NCBI RefSeq assembly: GCF_001550375.1
Contig: NZ_LRTR01000837.1
Coordinates: 1 to 62,748, forward strand
Direction of reading: 5' to 3'
DNA: 62,748 nucleotides
From: Streptomyces europaeiscabiei
GTDB taxonomy: Bacteria; Actinomycetota; Actinomycetes; Streptomycetales; Streptomycetaceae
Positions 25,378-33,785 of the stretch are shown here, one piece after another; the first letter of the stretch is position 1, and each line of letters begins with the position of its first letter. The translations under genes and the position numbers were made by a program. The notes beneath the pieces were generated by a model. The model saw only the letters and a program-made list of their open reading frames with translations. It was not told the DNA's origin and ran no database searches.

Positions 25378-26145
25378 TCAGTAGGCCAGTCTCCGCAGTA
25401 TCAGGGAGGCGAGCGGCGTCGGCAGCGTACGCAGGGTACGGACCAGGGCCGCGGTGGGCCAGGGAAAGTACGCCTGGGCCGGCTCCTTCTCCAGGGCGCG
25501 TATGACATGCCGTGCCCCGCGCTCCTCGGTGATCTCGAACGGTTTGGGCAGCCCGTCCTCGCTGATGCGTGCTGTGGCGACGAAGCCCGGATGGATGGTG
25601 GTGAACCGGATTCCGCGGGGCCCGAGTTCCACGCGCGCCGCGTCCAGGAGGGTGCGTGCGGCGGCCTTGGCGGCCGAGTACGGGCCCTGGCGGGGAATTC
25701 CCATGAGCCCCGCGAGGGAGTTGGTGTGGGCGATCAGGCCGCCGTCGGGCTGCCGCAGCATCTGTTCGGTCAGGGGAATGAGGTAGTTGACGACGACGTC
25801 GTAGTTCAACGCCATGATGCGTGAGACATCGGCGACGGAGACCTGGTCCATGGCCATGTCCGGGCCGTCCCCGGCGTTGAGCAGCGCGATGTCGACGGAC
25901 CCGAACTCCCTGGTGGCGGCCGCCACCACGTCGGCCGCCTCCCGAGGGTCGAGGGCGTCGGCGGCGATGTCCAGACAGTCGCTGCCCGCGGCCCGTACCT
26001 GCTCCGCGAGCCTGGCCAGTTCGGGGGCGCGCCGGGCCGTTATGACCAACCGGTTCCTGCCGGGGGCGAGTTGGCGCGCCACTTCCGCGCCGATGCCCGC
26101 GGACGCGCCGACGATCAGGATCGTACGGTCGGTGATCCTTGCCAT
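25378..26145 (-). CDS. Short-chain dehydrogenase/reductase
   Basis: This 255-residue classical-type SDR has the cofactor motif VGASAGIGAEVARQL, NAG as LLNAGDG, catalytic Ser in THTNSLAGL and YSAAK as PYSAAKAAA. It therefore uses NAD(P) to interconvert a hydroxyl and a keto group. An AGGA-type site precedes ATG 26145. It is transcribed leftward as the distal gene of the cluster headed by aldehyde dehydrogenase, after a broken SMP-30 copy. Confidence 0.88.
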   Translation of the reverse strand: MARITDRTILIVGASAGIGAEVARQLAPGRNRLVITARRAPELARLAEQVRAAGSDCLDIAADALDPREAADVVAAATREFGSVDIALLNAGDGPDMAMDQVSVADVSRIMALNYDVVVNYLIPLTEQMLRQPDGGLIAHTNSLAGLMGIPRQGPYSAAKAAARTLLDAARVELGPRGIRFTTIHPGFVATARISEDGLPKPFEITEERGARHVIRALEKEPAQAYFPWPTAALVRTLRTLPTPLASLILRRLAY

Positions 26146-26235
26146 GGTGTTCCTGTTCTCGAAGGTACGGTGAGCGTCGCGGAACGCGAGACGCGGGAGA
26201 AGGGGAAGCGGGCGGGGGAGTGCCCGGGTTCGTGG

Positions 26236-26770
26236 TCAGGACGGCAGCACGTACGCCTCGATCCGTGAAGCGTTGAGCTCCCGCGCGCGCGGCGGGTCGT
26301 CGGTCGCAATGGTCGCCGCGTACAGGGTGTCACCCTTGGGGCCCGCGATCAGGCAGCTGAGCGTGCGTTGGCTGGTCGCGACGCGGTCCAGGATGGGGCC
26401 GCCGGGTCCGACCCGGACGCATTCGCCGCGCAGCGCGTTGGCGACCCAGGCCGTACCGTCCCTGCCCGGGGCGATGCCGTCGGGTGCGATGGGGCTGCTG
26501 GAGCGGTCGGCGATGGCCTGGTGGTCGAGCAGGGCCGAGACGCGCCGGGCGATGCTGCCGACGAGTCCCGGGTGGGTGACCGCCTTCCACAGCCAGGGCT
26601 CGATCAAGGGGGCCCAGGGGCGGGGCGGCCCCAGTCGGCCGTCGGCCAGTACCGGCAGCGCCACGAGCCTCATCGCCATTGTCTCGGCGGCCAGCAGCGT
26701 CCGGCCGTCGTCGATCGGGCAGAAGCCGTTGGCGAACGCCAACGGCTCGCTGAGGCCGATGAGTTCACGT
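26236..26770 (-). pseudogene. Truncated SMP-30/gluconolactonase-like gene
   Basis: The frame gives only the C-terminal half of an SMP-30-type beta-propeller: LSEPLAFANGFCPIDDGRTL, SSSPIAPDGIAPGRDGTAW, ANALRGECVRVG and DRVATSQRTLSCLIAG. The same blocks occur in the complete 323-residue paralogue at 29485. The N-terminal half and start codon are missing, and sequence before about 26770 is unrelated. The remaining part has no internal stop. Confidence 0.8.
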
Positions 26771-26916
26771 TCTGGACCTTACCGGCAGGCACCTGGAGAC
26801 CCTCGCGTTGAGCCGTGCGGATGCGCTTTCGGCCTGAGTCGGACCGGTAGTACGGAGTGCCCCGGTCGGTCAGGCTGTCGAGCCCGCCCGCCCACCCGGC
26901 GTTCCAGGCCCGTCCG

Positions 26917-27729
26917 TCAGTCGAACAGATCCGGTTCCTGCTGCGTGATCTGGTCCCACATCGGGCGGAACTGGAACCAGCCCGCGAGAGGACCGGAGGT
27001 CTGCTCCCGCACCGTCCGTGCCGTGTCCGGGTCGATCAGCCTGGGTGTCCCCGCGGCCATGGCCAGCAGTTGGGCATGGCAGGAGCGTTCCATGGTGACG
27101 AAGTACCAGGCGGCCTCGGCGACGGACGCTCCGACGGTGAGCAGCCCGTGGTTCTGCAGGACGACCGCCTTGCCGGAGCCCAGCGCCACGCCGATCCGGC
27201 GTCCCTCCTCGGTGTCGTTCACGACGCCGAGGTAGTCGGTGTACAGCCCGTGGTCGTCGTAGAAGGCGCAGGCGTCCTGTGTGATCGGGTCCAGCGGGAT
27301 GCCGAGGCTGGAGAACGCCTTGCCGTGCAGGGAGTGGGTGTGCGCGGCCGCGACCACGTCGGGGCGGGCGCGGTGGACCTCGGAGTGGATGCAGAACGCG
27401 GCATTGTTGACGGGCCGTTTCCCCTCCAGCAGGGTCCCGTCGTGGTCGACGAGGATGAGGTCGGAGACCCGGATCTGTCCGAAGGACATCCCGAAAGGAT
27501 TGACCCAGAAGGCCGAGGGGTGTTCCGGGTCGCGCGCGGTGATGTGTCCCGCGACCCCCTCGGAGAAGCCGAAGCGGGCGAACAGCCGGAAAGCGGCGGC
27601 CAGTTCCTGCTTGCGGATCAGGCGTTCCTCCTCGACCGTCGGGTTCTGCGGCGGCATCGGCAGCGTGACGCCTTCGGGCATGTGGCCGACCGAGTCGTGC
27701 TGTATCGGGGTATCGGTGGTCAGGGACAT
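26917..27729 (-). CDS. Class II aldolase/adducin family protein
   Basis: This 270-residue protein has the zinc-binding pattern of class II aldolases: AGHITARDPEHPSAFWVNP, the metal histidines in AAAHTHSLHGKAF and the third in LQNHGLLTVG. Enzymes of this family split or epimerise sugar phosphates or related hydroxy-keto compounds. AAAGG precedes ATG 27729. It lies 48 bp behind the aldehyde dehydrogenase stop and is probably in one leftward operon with it, so the aldehyde produced could be oxidised directly. Confidence 0.9.
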   Translation of the reverse strand: MSLTTDTPIQHDSVGHMPEGVTLPMPPQNPTVEEERLIRKQELAAAFRLFARFGFSEGVAGHITARDPEHPSAFWVNPFGMSFGQIRVSDLILVDHDGTLLEGKRPVNNAAFCIHSEVHRARPDVVAAAHTHSLHGKAFSSLGIPLDPITQDACAFYDDHGLYTDYLGVVNDTEEGRRIGVALGSGKAVVLQNHGLLTVGASVAEAAWYFVTMERSCHAQLLAMAAGTPRLIDPDTARTVREQTSGPLAGWFQFRPMWDQITQQEPDLFD

Positions 27730-27777
27730 GGGTTCATACCTTTCGGTTGTGGTGCGGGTGTCCGGCTCGGAACCGGT

Positions 27778-29343
27778 TCACTTGTTCGTGAAGGTCGTCG
27801 CGGAGGACTTCGCGAAAGGTGACCGCCTGCCGTACATCGCGGTCACCAGGCGCAGGATGAAGCGGTAGGACGAGGGATCGAACGGCAGCATGTGCGGGTC
27901 GCGGCGCAGCGGGAACCGGTTCACTGAGACCGCGCGGAGCCGGGTGTACTTGCGGATGCCCTCCGCGCCGTGCCGGACGCCGAGCCCGGATCCCTTCCAG
28001 CCGCCCATGGGCAGACCGAACGCCATGTAGTTGGACTGGACGTCGTTGACGGTGACGCAGCCGACCTCCAGCCGCTCGGCCAGCCTGCGGGCCCGGGCGG
28101 TGTCCCTGCCGACGATGGTGGCCTGCAGGCCGTACGTGCTGTCGTTGGCGAGGCGTACCGCCTCCTCCGCGTCGGCCACCTTCATCACGGGCAGCGTGGG
28201 GCCGAAGGTCTCCTCACGCATGCAAGCCATCGAGTGGTCGACGTCGACGAGCAGCGTGGGCTCGAAGAACCGGCCCGGGCCGGACGCCGGGTGCCCGCCG
28301 ACGAGCACCCGGGCGCCACGCTCGACCGCGTCCGTCACGTGGTCCGTCACGACGTCCAGTTGGGCCGGGAAGGTCAGGGCGCCCACGTCGGTGCTACCGG
28401 GCCCGGCCGGCCTGCCCTGGGTGACCTCCGCGAACCGCTCGCGCAGCCGGGCGATGAACCTCTCGTACACCGGGGCCTCGACGTAGCAGCGCTCGACCGA
28501 GGTGCACATCTGGCCGCCGTTGACGAGGGCACCGTGCAGCGCGACGTTGACGGCGCGTTCGACGTCGGCGTCCGCGAGGACGATCAGGGCGTCCTTGCCG
28601 CCGAGTTCGAGTGAGCAGGGCACGAGCCGCTCCCCGGCCCGCGCCGCGACCGCCCGCCCGGTCCTCGTCGAGCCGGTGAACATCACGAAGTCGACGGTGT
28701 CCACGACGGCCCGTCCGGTGGCGCCGGCGCCCGTGACGACCTGGAACACGTCCTCGGGCCAGCCGCACTCGCGGGTCAACCGCTCCATGAGGAGCGCGGT
28801 CAGCGGTGTGCACTCGGACGGCTTGATGACGACGGTGTTGCCGGCGGCGAGCGCCGGGATGGCGTCGCCGAACGAGTTGATCAGCGGGTTGTTCCACGGC
28901 CCGATGACGCCCACCACGCCGAGCGGCACCCGCTGCGTGTACATGCGGCGCCCCAGAACCAGCGGGGACAGTGAGCGGACCCTGGTCTCGGCGAGCAGGC
29001 GCGGGGACTGTCTGGCCCAGTGGGCGAAGGCGCCGACGCAGTAGACCACCTCGATGACCGCGTCCTCCTCCGCCTTGCCGTTCTCGGCGACGATCGAGTC
29101 CACGATTTCCTGACGATGACTCAGCATCCAGTGGCGGGCGCGCGTGAACAGACGCGAACGGGTGTCGGCGCTCAGATGCGCCCAACCCGGCTGGGCGCGC
29201 CTCGCGCGCTCGACGGCCGCGGCGACCTGCTCCGCGGAGGTGTCCGCGACGCTGCCGATCACTTCTCCGGTGGCGGGATTGTCCACAGCGATGCCCGCAC
29301 CCGATGCGGCACCGGCGTCACTGATGGTTGAGGACTCGGTCAC
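27778..29343 (-). CDS. NAD(P)-dependent aldehyde dehydrogenase
   Basis: This 521-residue enzyme has the full ALDH set: GVIGPWNNPLINSFGDAIPAL, NTVVIKPSE, FTGSTRTGRAV, catalytic Glu in LELGGKDA and catalytic Cys in NGGQMCTSVERCYV. The C-terminal 60 residues extend past the core (RFILRLVTAMYGRRSPF) and look amphipathic. GTG 29343 with AGGAG is preferred; an in-frame upstream start lacks a ribosome site and would cover the operator. It is the first gene of the leftward operon and diverges from the lactonase gene. Confidence 0.92.
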   Translation of the reverse strand: MTESSTISDAGAASGAGIAVDNPATGEVIGSVADTSAEQVAAAVERARRAQPGWAHLSADTRSRLFTRARHWMLSHRQEIVDSIVAENGKAEEDAVIEVVYCVGAFAHWARQSPRLLAETRVRSLSPLVLGRRMYTQRVPLGVVGVIGPWNNPLINSFGDAIPALAAGNTVVIKPSECTPLTALLMERLTRECGWPEDVFQVVTGAGATGRAVVDTVDFVMFTGSTRTGRAVAARAGERLVPCSLELGGKDALIVLADADVERAVNVALHGALVNGGQMCTSVERCYVEAPVYERFIARLRERFAEVTQGRPAGPGSTDVGALTFPAQLDVVTDHVTDAVERGARVLVGGHPASGPGRFFEPTLLVDVDHSMACMREETFGPTLPVMKVADAEEAVRLANDSTYGLQATIVGRDTARARRLAERLEVGCVTVNDVQSNYMAFGLPMGGWKGSGLGVRHGAEGIRKYTRLRAVSVNRFPLRRDPHMLPFDPSSYRFILRLVTAMYGRRSPFAKSSATTFTNK

Positions 29344-29389
29344 GGAATCTCCTGCGGGGCGTTGACTTCGGTTCGACCAGAGTGAGACG

Positions 29390-29425
29390 GTCAAGCGTAC
29401 AAGTCAAGCGTCTAGGACGCTTGAC
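29390..29425. promoter_or_regulatory. Perfect operator-like palindrome in divergent promoter region
   Basis: Arms GTCAAGCGTC and GACGCTTGAC flank TAG at 29403-29425. An extra half-site GTCAAGCGT sits at 29390. It lies between the leftward aldehyde dehydrogenase and rightward SMP-30 genes and is the likely TetR operator. Confidence 0.65.
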
Positions 29426-29484
29426 CAACTTCCTTCCCCCCCCCTGGCGATCAACGCCCAGACACCCGTTGGGAGCGGTCCGCA

Positions 29485-30456
29485 ATGAAGCGGAAAGCGA
29501 AGACAGTCCTTGGTGGACTCGGGGTTCCCGAGTCGCTGCGCTGGCATGAAGGGGCCCTGTGGTTCTCGGACCTCGCCCACGGCACGGTGCACCGGTGGGA
29601 CGGGGCAGGGCGTCTGGACACGGTCTGCGAGGTGCCGGGGCGGGCCGGCGGCCTCGGTTGGCTCCCGGACGGGCGCCTGCTCGTCGTCTCCATGGACGGA
29701 GGCTGCGTCTACCGGCTCGAACCCGACGGCGAACTGGTCGAGCACGCGGACCTGCGGAAGATCGCAGGCGGCCCGGTCAACGACATGCTGGTAGACGCAC
29801 AGGGGCGGGCGTACGTCGGCAACTTCGGCTTCGACTACTACACGTTCGACCGCGAGAACCCGAACTCCCAGCTCTACGAGCCGCCCGGCCCTCCGAAGGC
29901 GCCCATCACCTGCTTCGGCCCCGACGGGGACCTGCTCGGCCTCTCCGAACCGGTGCTGTTCCCCAACGGGCTGCTGCTGAGCCAGGACGGGGCGACACTC
30001 ATAGCGGCGGAGACGCTCGGCCTGCGCATCACCGCGTTCCCCGTACGGCCGGACGGCACGCTCGGCGCGCCGCGCGCGTGGGGCTCGCTGGTCTCGCCCC
30101 TGCTGTGGCGGCTGGTCAACGACGGGGGACCGGCCGGGCGGGTCACCCGGAAGATCTCCGCCCTGCTGGACCATCCCTGGATCGCCAAGCGCTCCGCCTC
30201 ACCGATCGCCCCGGACGGACTCGCCTGGGACCGGGACGGCCGAACCGTCTGGGCCGCAAACGCCCTGCGCGGCGAATGCGTCCGCGTGGCGGAGGGAGGA
30301 CAGATCCTCGACCGCGTGGCCACCAGCCAGTACACGCTCAGCTGTCTGGTGGCCGGTGATGACGGCCGCACCTTGTTCGCGGCGACCGTCCCGACCGACG
30401 ACCCCGTGCACGCCGCCGAACTCAATGACGGCCACATCGAGGTGTTCCCACTATGA
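29485..30456 (+). CDS. SMP-30/strictosidine-synthase-like lactonase
   Basis: This 323-residue six-bladed propeller-type protein has metal-site regions ESLRWHEGALWFSD, GPVNDMLVDAQGRAYVGNFG and LFPNGLLLSQDG. This is the SMP-30/gluconolactonase arrangement, and such enzymes open sugar or other lactones. There is no signal peptide, so it acts in the cytoplasm. ATG 29485 is 60 bp after the palindrome at 29403. A truncated paralogue is at 26236. It is probably expressed with the SDR and racemase-fold genes downstream. Confidence 0.85.
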   Translation: MKRKAKTVLGGLGVPESLRWHEGALWFSDLAHGTVHRWDGAGRLDTVCEVPGRAGGLGWLPDGRLLVVSMDGGCVYRLEPDGELVEHADLRKIAGGPVNDMLVDAQGRAYVGNFGFDYYTFDRENPNSQLYEPPGPPKAPITCFGPDGDLLGLSEPVLFPNGLLLSQDGATLIAAETLGLRITAFPVRPDGTLGAPRAWGSLVSPLLWRLVNDGGPAGRVTRKISALLDHPWIAKRSASPIAPDGLAWDRDGRTVWAANALRGECVRVAEGGQILDRVATSQYTLSCLVAGDDGRTLFAATVPTDDPVHAAELNDGHIEVFPL

Positions 30457-30519
30457 ACCGCGACGTTTCAGCCGAGCCGGAAGGTAAAGGTCGTGTTCCA
30501 GCCATTTCTGAACAATTGA

Positions 30520-30537
30520 CTTGGACTAGCGTCCAAG
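30520..30537. promoter_or_regulatory. Palindrome upstream of the second SDR
   Basis: CTTGGAC and GTCCAAG flank TAGC, 15 bp upstream of the start at 30553. It shares the TTGGACGCTWG core (reverse strand) with the other two TetR-region palindromes and may be a further operator. Confidence 0.5.
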
Positions 30538-30552
30538 AGAAAGTCTGAGGCC

Positions 30553-31404
30553 ATGAACAAGCAACCCCCGCACGACCGCGTCGTCCTCGTGACCGGCGCG
30601 GCGGCAGGAATCGGCGCCGCCATCGCCGACGCCGCGGTCGGCGCCGGCCACCGTGTGCTGCTGACCGACGTCGACGAGACAGCCGCACAGGCCACCGCAG
30701 CCCGCCTCGGCAAGCGGGCCGCGGCCTTCCGCCTCGACATCCGGGACCCGGAGGGCTGGACCAAGGCGTTCGACGCGGCCGAGGCCGAGTTCGGACCCGT
30801 CGACATCCTGGTCAACAACGCCGGCATCATCACCACCGGCAAGACCCGGGACCTGAGCCTGGAACAGCACCGCGCCATGGTCGAAGTCAATCTCCTCGGC
30901 ACCATGACCGGCGTGTACACGGCCATCCCGAGGATGACCGAGCGCGGCAGCGGCCACATCGTCACGATCTGCAGCATGAGCTCGTTCCTGGCCCTGCCCG
31001 GGTACGCCACCTACGGCGGCACCAAGCACGGACTGCGGGCCTTCCACCACGCCGTCGCGCTGGAGGAGCGGCACGGCCCACTGGACTTCACGATCATCCA
31101 CCCGGCGGCCACCCGTACCGAGATGCTCGACCAGGAGCTCAACGACCCGACAGCGATCACCGCGTTCGCCGAGAAGTCGGTCCCGCCCGCGGAGGTCGCG
31201 AAGGTCGTCGTCGAGTCGTTCCGCACCAGGCCGACCGAAGTGGTCTTCCCGACCCTCGCCGGCCGTGTCCAGCAGGTCGCGGGTGCGGTCCCGCAGCTCA
31301 TCCGCCTGCTCGTGCCCATCATCGAAGCCAAAGGGCGGCGCGAGCGCGACCGTCTCCTGCGTGCCGGCCGCACCCGGCTGTCGGACCCGTCCGGAGGTGC
31401 GTGA
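30553..31404 (+). CDS. Short-chain dehydrogenase/reductase
   Basis: This 283-residue classical SDR has TGAAAGIGAAIADAA, NNAGIIT, the catalytic Ser region ICSMSSFLALPGYATYGGTKHGL (Ser, Tyr and Lys in short blocks ICSMSS and YATYGGTK). The C-terminal 50 residues (AGAVPQLIRLLVPIIEAKG) form an additional hydrophobic helix. The stop overlaps the next frame by a GTGATG junction, so it is translationally close to the racemase-fold gene. A palindrome lies directly upstream. Confidence 0.9.
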   Translation: MNKQPPHDRVVLVTGAAAGIGAAIADAAVGAGHRVLLTDVDETAAQATAARLGKRAAAFRLDIRDPEGWTKAFDAAEAEFGPVDILVNNAGIITTGKTRDLSLEQHRAMVEVNLLGTMTGVYTAIPRMTERGSGHIVTICSMSSFLALPGYATYGGTKHGLRAFHHAVALEERHGPLDFTIIHPAATRTEMLDQELNDPTAITAFAEKSVPPAEVAKVVVESFRTRPTEVVFPTLAGRVQQVAGAVPQLIRLLVPIIEAKGRRERDRLLRAGRTRLSDPSGGA

Positions 31405-31424
31405 TGACGATCGAGGAGGACCGC

Positions 31425-32672
31425 ATGAGCACATCTGCGATATCCGCGCCCGACCAGGTGCCGGCCGCCGTCAGCGGGCTGAGCGAGGTCCGGATGACCC
31501 AGCTCGCCAAGGCGACCGCGCACCTGGAACCCCCTTTCGCCGTGGTCGACCTGGACGCCTTCGACCTCAACGCCGCTGACATGGCCCGCCGTACGGGCGG
31601 CAACGCCACCATCCGCCTCGCCAGCAAGTCCGTGCGCAGCCGCGACCTGATCCGGCGCGCGGCCGAGCGACCGCGCTACCACGGCATCCTCGCCTTCACC
31701 CTGCCCGAGGCCCTGTGGCTGTCCGCAGAGCACGACGACGTGGTCATCGGCTACCCGACCACCGACCAGCAAGCGCTGCGGCTGCTCGCCGCGGACGAGC
31801 GCGCCGCCGAACGCGTCACCCTCATGATCGACTCGGTCGGCCATCTGGATCTCGTCGACGAGGCCGTGGGCCCGAAGCGCCCCGACCTCAGGGTGTGTAT
31901 CGACCTGGACGCCTCGCTCGAACTGTTCGGCGGGCGCGTCCACCTGGGCCCGTACCGCTCACCCGTACACACCCCCCGCCAGGCAGCGGACCTGGCCCGC
32001 GCCGTCACCGAGCGGCCCGGCTTCCGGCTCGTGGGCGTCATGTCGTACGAGGGCCAGATCGCCGGCCTGGGAGACAAGCCGCCCGGCTCGCCCGTACAGG
32101 GTGTGCTGCGCCGGACCATGCAGCGCCTGTCGGCCCGCGAACTCGCCGAACGCCGGGCCGCCGCCATCGGCGCCGTCGAGAACGTCGCACCACTGGAGTT
32201 CGTCAACGGCGGAGGCACCGGAACCGTCGAACAGACCGCCGCCGAGCACGTCATCACCGAGATAGGGGCGGGATCGGGGCTCTACGGACCCGGGCTGTTC
32301 GACCACTACCGCCGCTTCCGGCCTCGCGCCGCCGCGTTCTTCGTCATGCCCGTCGTACGCCGCCCCACGGCGAAGATCGCCACTCTGCTCGGCGGCGGCT
32401 GGATCGCCTCGGGGCCGGTCGGCGCCGACCGCCTGCCGACCCTCAGCTGGCCCCACGGTCTGAAGCTGACCCCGCTCGAAGCCGCCGGAGAGGTGCAGAC
32501 CCCCGTACGGGGCGACGCCGCGCCCGGCCTGCGGCTCGGCGACCACGTATGGCTGCGCCACGCCAAAGCCGGCGAGCTGTGCGAACGCGTCAACACCCTC
32601 CACCTGGTGTCCGGCTCCGAGGTCGTCGGCCAGGTGCCCACCTACCGAGGCGAGGGACACGCGTTCCTCTGA
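31425..32672 (+). CDS. Alanine-racemase-fold PLP protein (amino acid deaminase/aldolase type)
   Basis: This protein of about 415 residues has an N-terminal PLP barrel, with the Schiff-base region IRLASKSVRSRDL, GFRLVGVMSYEGQIAG, and a C-terminal beta domain with the ending HLVSGSEVVGQVPTYRGEG. This is the D-serine deaminase-like/D-threonine aldolase-like group rather than true alanine racemase. ATG 31425 is preferred behind GAGGAGG; GTG 31401 overlaps the SDR stop. It is the last intact gene of the rightward operon. The substrate is unknown. Confidence 0.82.
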   Translation: MSTSAISAPDQVPAAVSGLSEVRMTQLAKATAHLEPPFAVVDLDAFDLNAADMARRTGGNATIRLASKSVRSRDLIRRAAERPRYHGILAFTLPEALWLSAEHDDVVIGYPTTDQQALRLLAADERAAERVTLMIDSVGHLDLVDEAVGPKRPDLRVCIDLDASLELFGGRVHLGPYRSPVHTPRQAADLARAVTERPGFRLVGVMSYEGQIAGLGDKPPGSPVQGVLRRTMQRLSARELAERRAAAIGAVENVAPLEFVNGGGTGTVEQTAAEHVITEIGAGSGLYGPGLFDHYRRFRPRAAAFFVMPVVRRPTAKIATLLGGGWIASGPVGADRLPTLSWPHGLKLTPLEAAGEVQTPVRGDAAPGLRLGDHVWLRHAKAGELCERVNTLHLVSGSEVVGQVPTYRGEGHAFL

Positions 32673-32734
32673 ATCCCCACTGTGCCGCCACCCCCCACTC
32701 GCCCTTCTGGCCGAACCCACCTCCGGAGGCCGGA

Positions 32735-32914
32735 TTGTCTGCCGAGTTCACGTCACCCGCACCCGCACCCGCACCCGCACCCGCACCCGCACCCGCACCC
32801 GCACCCGCACCCGCACCCGTGGTCGCGGCAGCACCCGTGGGTGTCATCGCGGACGGACCCACCGAGCCCGTGTCCCGTCGTTGGACGTTCGTCTACAGCC
32901 TGGTCTGGTTCGGC
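32735..32914 (+). pseudogene. MFS transporter, N-terminal piece upstream of an IS insertion
   Basis: A TTG start with GGAGG opens MSAEFTSP, followed by an Ala-Pro run and VSRRWTFVYSLVWFG, the typical first membrane segment of a drug-type MFS transporter. The frame then runs into TnpB sequence. The continuation of the transporter (WMANLITLQLLIPQQLQE) resumes at 33626 after the IS right end. The gene was split by the element and later lost most of its 3' part. Confidence 0.7.
32754..32819 (+). repeat. Eleven tandem copies of CACCCG coding Pro-Ala
   Basis: Eleven exact hexamers lie in frame near the start of the interrupted MFS gene and encode alternating Pro and Ala. Confidence 0.95.
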
Positions 32915-33625
32915 ACGGTCGGCATCGACCTGGGTCTCACCCACTTCGCGGTCCTCGACGACGGCCCCGTGATCGACAGCCCTCGGTTTCTGCGCCGCGC
33001 GGAGAAGAAACTGAAGAAAGCGCAGCGCGAGCTGTCCCGCAAACAGAAGGGATCGAACAACCGGGAGAAGGCCCGCCTGAAGGCCGCCCGCGCCCACGCG
33101 CAAGTGGCCGACGCCCGCCGCGAGTTCCACCACCAGCTCTCCCCGAAGCTGATCCGCGACAACCAAGCGATCGGTGTGGAGGACCTGGCGGCCAAAGGAC
33201 TGGCACGCACCAGGCTGGCGAAGAGTGTGCATGACGCGGGCTGGGCGCAGTTCGTGCACATGCTGGAGTGCAAAGCGGTCAGGTACGGCCGGACCCTGGT
33301 GAAAATCGGCCGGTTCGAGCCGACCAGCCACGTCGGTGCGGCGTGCGGGGCGAAGGACGGCCCCAAGCCCCTGCACATCCGGACCTGGACCTGTGTCGCC
33401 TGCGGTGTGGTCCACGACCGGGACCACAATGCCGCGAAGAACGTGAGAACGGCCGCCGGACTGGCGGTGACAGCCTGTGGAGCGCAGGTCAGACCGGGAC
33501 TCGTCCCGGCACAGCGCGACGAAGCAGGAAGCCACGGATTCCCGTCCGAAGACTGCGCCGCGTAGCGGCACAGCAACGGATGGGAAGGCCAGAATCATCG
33601 GGCTTCAGCCCGAGGAGCAAGTCAA
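32915..33625 (+). mobile_element. tnpB: IS200/IS605-family remnant with truncated tnpB and intact right end
   Basis: The frame 32915-33565 encodes the C-terminal part of TnpB: RuvC-I VGIDLGLTHFAVL, the lysine/arginine-rich helix, RuvC-II IGVEDLAAKGL, the zinc ribbon and RuvC-III HDRDHNAAKN. The N-terminal half and the element's left end are missing. In the first zinc motif the expected Cys is Gly (HVGAACG); the second (TCVACG) is intact. The right end follows the stop, with hairpin TCGGGCT-TC-AGCCCGA at 33598-33613 and the terminal GAGCAAGTCAA ending about 33625. No tnpA is present. The nuclease is probably inactive. Confidence 0.85.
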
Positions 33626-33718
33626 TGGATGGCCAACCTCATCACCCTGCAACTGCTGATCCCCCAGCAGTTGCAGGAGAACGACCCGGCCCACAAGGTC
33701 ACCGACCTCCAGTTCGGC
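33626..33718 (+). pseudogene. MFS transporter, second piece after the IS insertion
   Basis: Immediately after the IS right end the sequence reads WMANLITLQLLIPQQLQEN and PAHKVTDL, the second part of transmembrane helix 1 and loop of the same MFS gene begun at 32735. It decays after about 30 codons. Confidence 0.65.
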
Positions 33719-33785
33719 CCTGCGGGCCGCGATCAGCGTACAAAGGTCCGGTTCCGCGTCCTGGGCCCCCCGATCCGCTGTGGAG

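Noticed and set aside
32754..32819. Repeat array considered as a CRISPR
   Set aside because: Exact contiguous hexamers with no spacers; the same holds for the arrays at 6011, 37611 and 39631. No cas genes are present.
32735..33565. A single intact Pro-Ala-rich TnpB fusion gene
   Set aside because: The N-terminal part reads as an MFS leader that resumes after the IS right end, so the fusion is a product of insertion and deletion rather than a designed protein.
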